This document shows, piece by piece, positions 60,647 through 64,000 of a stretch of DNA of 64,000 bases. This DNA is from CAVPHV01 sp963704825 (GTDB lineage Bacteria > Actinomycetota > Acidimicrobiia > Spongiisociales > UBA5794). Where the stretch lies: positions 86,891 through 150,890 of the forward strand of contig CAVPHV010000004.1 of assembly GCA_963704825.1 (NCBI GenBank). The letters are read 5' to 3'. A program made the position numbers and the translations under genes. The first letter of the stretch is position 1. Each line of letters begins with the position of its first letter. Below the pieces are notes generated by a model. That model did not search any database. It saw nothing but the letters and a program-made list of their open reading frames with translations, and was not told the origin of the DNA.

Positions 60647-60832
60647 CCCTGTCATCACGATGCCCGCAACCCTGTCACGGACCCTGTCAGGAACCCTCCA
60701 ACTGCCGGGAGCGCACAGGGATCGCTCGGGATCGGACTGGATTGTTGGCGGCGCCGGAAACCCTTGCACGGCCTGGTTTGGGGCCGGTTTCGGCCGTCGG
60801 GTGACACGGTTTTTGACACTCTGGTGACAGGG
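60647..60832. promoter_or_regulatory. Array of TGACA motifs in inverted arrangement, possible oriT or regulator site
   Basis: Three TGTCA copies (60650-60654, 60673-60677, 60685-60689; each within CCCTGTCA) are followed by three TGACA copies (60802-60806, 60814-60818, 60825-60829; the last within TGACAGGG). Spacing is 23 and 12 nt, then 12 and 11 nt. The array sits between divergent excisionase and relaxase genes, a usual place for oriT or for a controlling operator. Confidence 0.45.
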
Positions 60833-60854
60833 TCGCGGTGTCTGATGCGAGGCG

Positions 60855-61199
60855 ATGGACCCGATCCGCCACCTCGCCGCGACCCGTGTGCGCCGCTGCA
60901 CTGCAGTGGAGTGCCCCTTCGCCGGCAGGCTGTGGGGGTGCCGGCAGGAGCGACGGCGACGTGGCCCAGGTGAGCGAGGCCTCCCTGCCACAGCTGCGAG
61001 GCAAGGAACCGACACCGCATCCGTCGATGCGAGCGACGAGTCCTCACTCCCACCTGATCGACGTTCCGAGATCCCAGCGAACGACGCACCGGACCTCCAG
61101 CAGAACGAGTCGCTCCACGCGCGTCCCGATGCGCGTTACCGAGTCCGGAAAGACAGACGAGTGCACACCTGCGGTGACAGAGTGGGGGTGGCGCGGTGA
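60855..61199 (+). CDS. Possible small protein coupled to the relaxase
   Basis: A 114-codon frame starts MDPIRHLAATRVRRCTAVEC and its TGA overlaps the GTG of the relaxase (GTGA), the coupling seen for real gene pairs here. The composition is Arg/Asp/Pro-rich, and third-position G+C is lower than in neighbouring genes, so it may be spurious. The rest of 60625-61195 has no other supported gene. Confidence 0.25.
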   Translation: MDPIRHLAATRVRRCTAVECPFAGRLWGCRQERRRRGPGERGLPATAARQGTDTASVDASDESSLPPDRRSEIPANDAPDLQQNESLHARPDARYRVRKDRRVHTCGDRVGVAR

Positions 61200-63943
61200 C
61201 GGTGCGGGTGACGACGCTCAAGGGTGTGATGGCGGGCTGCTACTACACGGAACAGCTCCCGTCCTACTACTTGGATGCGGGTGAGCCGCCGGGTCACTGG
61301 TTCGGACACGGCGCCCGGATGCTGGGTCTCGACGGTGAGATCGACGACGAGGCGTTCCTGGCGGTGATGGCCGGCCTCCATCCGGTGACCGGGGAGCGGC
61401 TGGGTCGCCGCTTCGGAGACACCTCGGTGCGGGGGTTCGATGCGACGTTCTCGGCGCCGAAGTCGGTGTCGGTCCTGTTCGCCGTCGGCGACCAGCAGCT
61501 GCGCCGGGAGGTGACCGAGGCGCACGACCGGGCGGTCGACGCCGTGTTGGGTTGGGTCGAGTCCCAGGCGCACACCCGGTTGCGGCGGCGGGGCCATGTG
61601 GTGTGTGTCGACAGCGAGGGGATCGTGGCCGGAGTGTTCCGCCAGCACACGAGCCGACGTCTCGACCCGCAGCTGCACACCCATGCGGTGATCGCCAACC
61701 GGGTCAAGGCACCGGACGGACGCTGGTTGGCGTTGGATGCCCGCACGTTGAAGATGGATCAGCGAACCCTGTCCGGGTTGTATCACGCGGGGTTGCGGGC
61801 CGAGTTGACCCGCCGCCTGGGTGTCGGGTGGCAGCCGCTGGTGAACGGGATCTCCGAGATGGCCGGTATCGACCCGGAGGTACTGGCCGAGTTCTCGCAA
61901 CGCAGCCGCGCCGTCGAGCATCGTGTCGCCGAGAAGCTCGACCGGTTCCGCGCCGACCTGGAGCGGGAGCCGACGCCACGGGAACGGTGGCGCCTGGAAC
62001 GTGAGGCGGTGCTCGACAGCCGCCCCGCCAAGACCCACAGCCACCACGCCGACGAGTTGCATGAACGGTGGCGGACAAGGGCGACCGCGCTCGGCTACGA
62101 ACCACACGACCTTGTGACCGGCGTTGGGCGACAGGTCCGGCGGCCGGCCGGGATCGACCGGGCCACGATGACAGGAATGGTGGAGTCGGCGTTGGAGGCT
62201 CTCGGGGAGCGGCAGTCGACGTGGCGTCCCGCCGAACTGGTGCGGGAGCTCGCCACCCAGACCCCCACCAACGTCACCGTCGACCCGGACCGGCTGTGCG
62301 GGTTCCTGCAGGACCTCGCCAACCATGTCGCGGCAGACCGCTGTATCGACCTGTCCCCACCGGTCCCGGAACATGCCACGTTGCGGCGTGATGGGCGGCC
62401 GATCAGCGAAGCCGCCATCGACCGGGCCCTCACCACCCGAGCCATCCTCGACGAGGAGGAACGGATCGTGGAGTGGGCGCGGCGGCAGCGCCGCCTCGCC
62501 GGCATCATCGATACGACACCCCGGGACCTCCACACGCAGGATCTGAGTGCCGGTCAGACGGAGGCGTGTCGAGCGGTGGCGGGGATGGCACCGTTGGAGT
62601 TGATCGTGGGACCCGCCGGGTCGGGCAAGACCACCGCCCTCGCCCCCGCCGTCGGCTACTTGCGGGACCGTGGCCAGACGGTGTTCGGGGTGGCATCGAC
62701 CGCAGCGGCCGCCGAGGTGCTCGCCACCGAAACGACCATGGCTGCCGACACGTTGGACAAGCTCCTCTACGAGCACACCCGCCCGAACCGGCCACCACAG
62801 CCGGTGTATGACCTGCCGCGGGGGTCGACGGTGATAGTGGACGAGGCCGGCACCGTGTCCACCCCGAAACTGGCGGAGCTGGTTCGTCTCGCCGACGAGA
62901 GAGCCTGGCGGGTGGTGATGGTGGGTGATCCTCGCCAGTTCTCCGCGGTGGGACGGGGTGGCATGTTCGCTCACCTGATCGACACCTGCGGCGCCATCGA
63001 ACTCGACCACATCCACCGCTTCACCCACCAGTGGGAACGCGACGCCACCCGGCGACTCCGTCAGGGCGACATCGGCGTTGTCGGCGAGTATCAGCGTCAC
63101 GGTCGTCTCCACGACGGCGCCGCAGACGAGATGGAGGCCGCCATCGTCGACGCCTGGAGCGACGCCCGTGCGCGGGGCGAGTCGGTGGCGTTGATGGCCA
63201 ACACCAACCACACCGTCCACCGCCTCAATGAACTCGCCCAACAACGACGCATCACCTCCGGCGAGCTCGACGCGAACGGGCCCGCCCTCGACCTCGGAGG
63301 AGAGCGGCTGTTCGTCGGCGACGAAGTGGTCACCCGCCGCAACCAGCGCACCCTTCGCACCGACCGCGGGATCATGGTGAAGAACCGCGACCACTGGACG
63401 ATCGAACACATCCACCCCGACGGTGCCGTCACCGTCACCGGACACACCGGAACGGTGCGTCTCTCCGCCGACTACGCCGCCAAGGACCTCGAGCTCGGCT
63501 ACGCCCAAACCAGTCACGCCACCCAGGGCCGCACCGTCGATGTCGGGCTCCTCCTCGTCGACGGCCCGGTCGATAGCCGCGGTGTCTACACGCCGCTCAC
63601 CCGCGGACGTCAGGCCAACCACGCCTACGTCGTCACCAGCGGCAACGAAACCGCAGCCGACATCCTCACCCAATCGATCGTCCGGGACTGGATCGACCAG
63701 CCCGCCATCACCCGACGAACCCGCCTCGGAATCGACACGGCCCTGAACCCCTCCCTCCGCGGCGGACCCAGCGGGCACCGACGGCTCGACCGACACGCGC
63801 CAGACAGCCAGGACGTCATTAACGACCCCCGCTCCGACGACGACCAGACCTGGCAGAAGATCAACCGCAGCATCGAAGCCGCCAAGCAGCGTCACGTCGC
63901 CGAGCGCGCTCAGAGCCGCAACATCCCCGGCATCGGCCACTGA
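61196..63943 (+). CDS. MobF-family relaxase/helicase (TrwC/TraA-like)
   Basis: The 915-residue protein combines a TrwC relaxase domain (about 1-290) with a RecD-like helicase. Candidate catalytic tyrosines are Y17/Y18 (GCYYTEQ) and Y24/Y25. The metal-binding histidines are in FRQHTSRRLDPQLHTHAVIA (H151, H161, H163). The helicase has Walker A VGPAGSGKTT (471-480) and Walker B VIVDEAG. It would nick at oriT, stay bound to the 5' end and unwind DNA for transfer. The GTG start gives the short N-terminal lead usual for the family. A 944-codon antisense frame over it is not a gene. Confidence 0.9.
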   Translation: MTVRVTTLKGVMAGCYYTEQLPSYYLDAGEPPGHWFGHGARMLGLDGEIDDEAFLAVMAGLHPVTGERLGRRFGDTSVRGFDATFSAPKSVSVLFAVGDQQLRREVTEAHDRAVDAVLGWVESQAHTRLRRRGHVVCVDSEGIVAGVFRQHTSRRLDPQLHTHAVIANRVKAPDGRWLALDARTLKMDQRTLSGLYHAGLRAELTRRLGVGWQPLVNGISEMAGIDPEVLAEFSQRSRAVEHRVAEKLDRFRADLEREPTPRERWRLEREAVLDSRPAKTHSHHADELHERWRTRATALGYEPHDLVTGVGRQVRRPAGIDRATMTGMVESALEALGERQSTWRPAELVRELATQTPTNVTVDPDRLCGFLQDLANHVAADRCIDLSPPVPEHATLRRDGRPISEAAIDRALTTRAILDEEERIVEWARRQRRLAGIIDTTPRDLHTQDLSAGQTEACRAVAGMAPLELIVGPAGSGKTTALAPAVGYLRDRGQTVFGVASTAAAAEVLATETTMAADTLDKLLYEHTRPNRPPQPVYDLPRGSTVIVDEAGTVSTPKLAELVRLADERAWRVVMVGDPRQFSAVGRGGMFAHLIDTCGAIELDHIHRFTHQWERDATRRLRQGDIGVVGEYQRHGRLHDGAADEMEAAIVDAWSDARARGESVALMANTNHTVHRLNELAQQRRITSGELDANGPALDLGGERLFVGDEVVTRRNQRTLRTDRGIMVKNRDHWTIEHIHPDGAVTVTGHTGTVRLSADYAAKDLELGYAQTSHATQGRTVDVGLLLVDGPVDSRGVYTPLTRGRQANHAYVVTSGNETAADILTQSIVRDWIDQPAITRRTRLGIDTALNPSLRGGPSGHRRLDRHAPDSQDVINDPRSDDDQTWQKINRSIEAAKQRHVAERAQSRNIPGIGH

Positions 63944-63948
63944 CGTGC

Positions 63949-64000
63949 GGCATTCTCCATGCGGGGCCATCCAGATAATCTCTCGGTAGCGCAGAATGCC
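63949..64000 (+). terminator. Inverted repeat at the window edge
   Basis: GGCATTCT (63949-63956) and AGAATGCC (63993-64000) are 8-bp inverted repeats separated by 36 nt, just after the relaxase stop. The window ends inside or at the right arm, so its extent is unknown. It may be a terminator or an operator. Confidence 0.25.

Larger units (their letters stand above)
59094..64000. mobile_element. Integrative mobilisable/conjugative element at tRNA-Asn (left part)
   Basis: The order is tRNA-Asn, integrase, excisionase, a repeat-bearing intergenic region and a MobF relaxase, a layout typical of actinobacterial integrative elements. No second tRNA-Asn end is seen in the window, so the right boundary lies beyond 64000. 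No type IV secretion gene is visible yet, so it may be mobilisable rather than self-transmissible. Confidence 0.75.

Noticed and set aside
61136..63970. A 944-codon open frame on the minus strand across the relaxase gene
   Set aside because: It is longer than the relaxase itself but has no family motif. The plus strand has relaxase and helicase motifs in order; high G+C makes long antisense frames common.

Overview
The window is high-G+C DNA from an actinobacterium. The gene order points to a deep lineage such as Acidimicrobiia: mrdA-rodA, rng-rplU-rpmA-obgE-proB, hrcA-dnaJ-rsmE-phoH-pgpH-ybeY-era and dnaG-rpoD blocks, with a BldD-type regulator and a single-chain glycyl-tRNA synthetase. This placement is inferred from gene content only. 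Many housekeeping genes have a TAnnnT -10 box 6-8 nt before the start codon, which suggests leaderless mRNAs.

Layout. 1-15.8 kb is backbone: cell elongation (end of a class B PBP, RodA), thymidine kinase, RNase E/G, ribosomal L21/L27, ObgE, proline synthesis (ProB and a ProA with an N-terminal extension, separated by an inverted methyltransferase), a MoxR/VWA pair, an orphan receiver, pyrophosphatase, NadD, RsfS and tRNA-Ala(GGC).

15.7-24 kb is an accessory region. A 49-bp duplication of the tRNA-Ala 3' part (15727-15775 and 19111-19159) brackets a decayed integrative element, and a second decayed element follows in tandem. Each begins with an integrase remnant and ends with a piece of a VRR-NUC-like nuclease gene. 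Three 3' fragments of one Xre-type HTH gene lie between different cargo: a small membrane-protein operon, a short protein of a recurrent actinobacterial family, a 1197-residue secreted RTX-like/glycosidase-like protein, and a four-helix membrane protein.

24-29.7 kb carries NIPSNAP, aquaporin, SHOCT, secreted EEP-family phosphodiesterase, nucleotidyltransferase-VOC fusion and HdeD-like genes. 29.7-58.7 kb is backbone again: LeuS, two possible proteases, ComEA/ComEC, HolA, GreA, S20, LepA, HemW, HrcA (CIRCE) and DnaJ, RsmE, a BldD-like regulator with a c-di-GMP-binding signature, PhoH, a PgpH-type HD protein, YbeY, CorC, Era, RecO, UppS, GlyRS, primase and the primary sigma factor.

59.1-64 kb is the start of a second, intact-looking mobile element at tRNA-Asn(GTT): tyrosine integrase, excisionase, an intergenic array of TGACA motifs in inverted arrangement (possible transfer origin) and a MobF relaxase/helicase. 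Its far end is outside the window.

All calls come from reading motifs and coordinates by eye; no database search was run.
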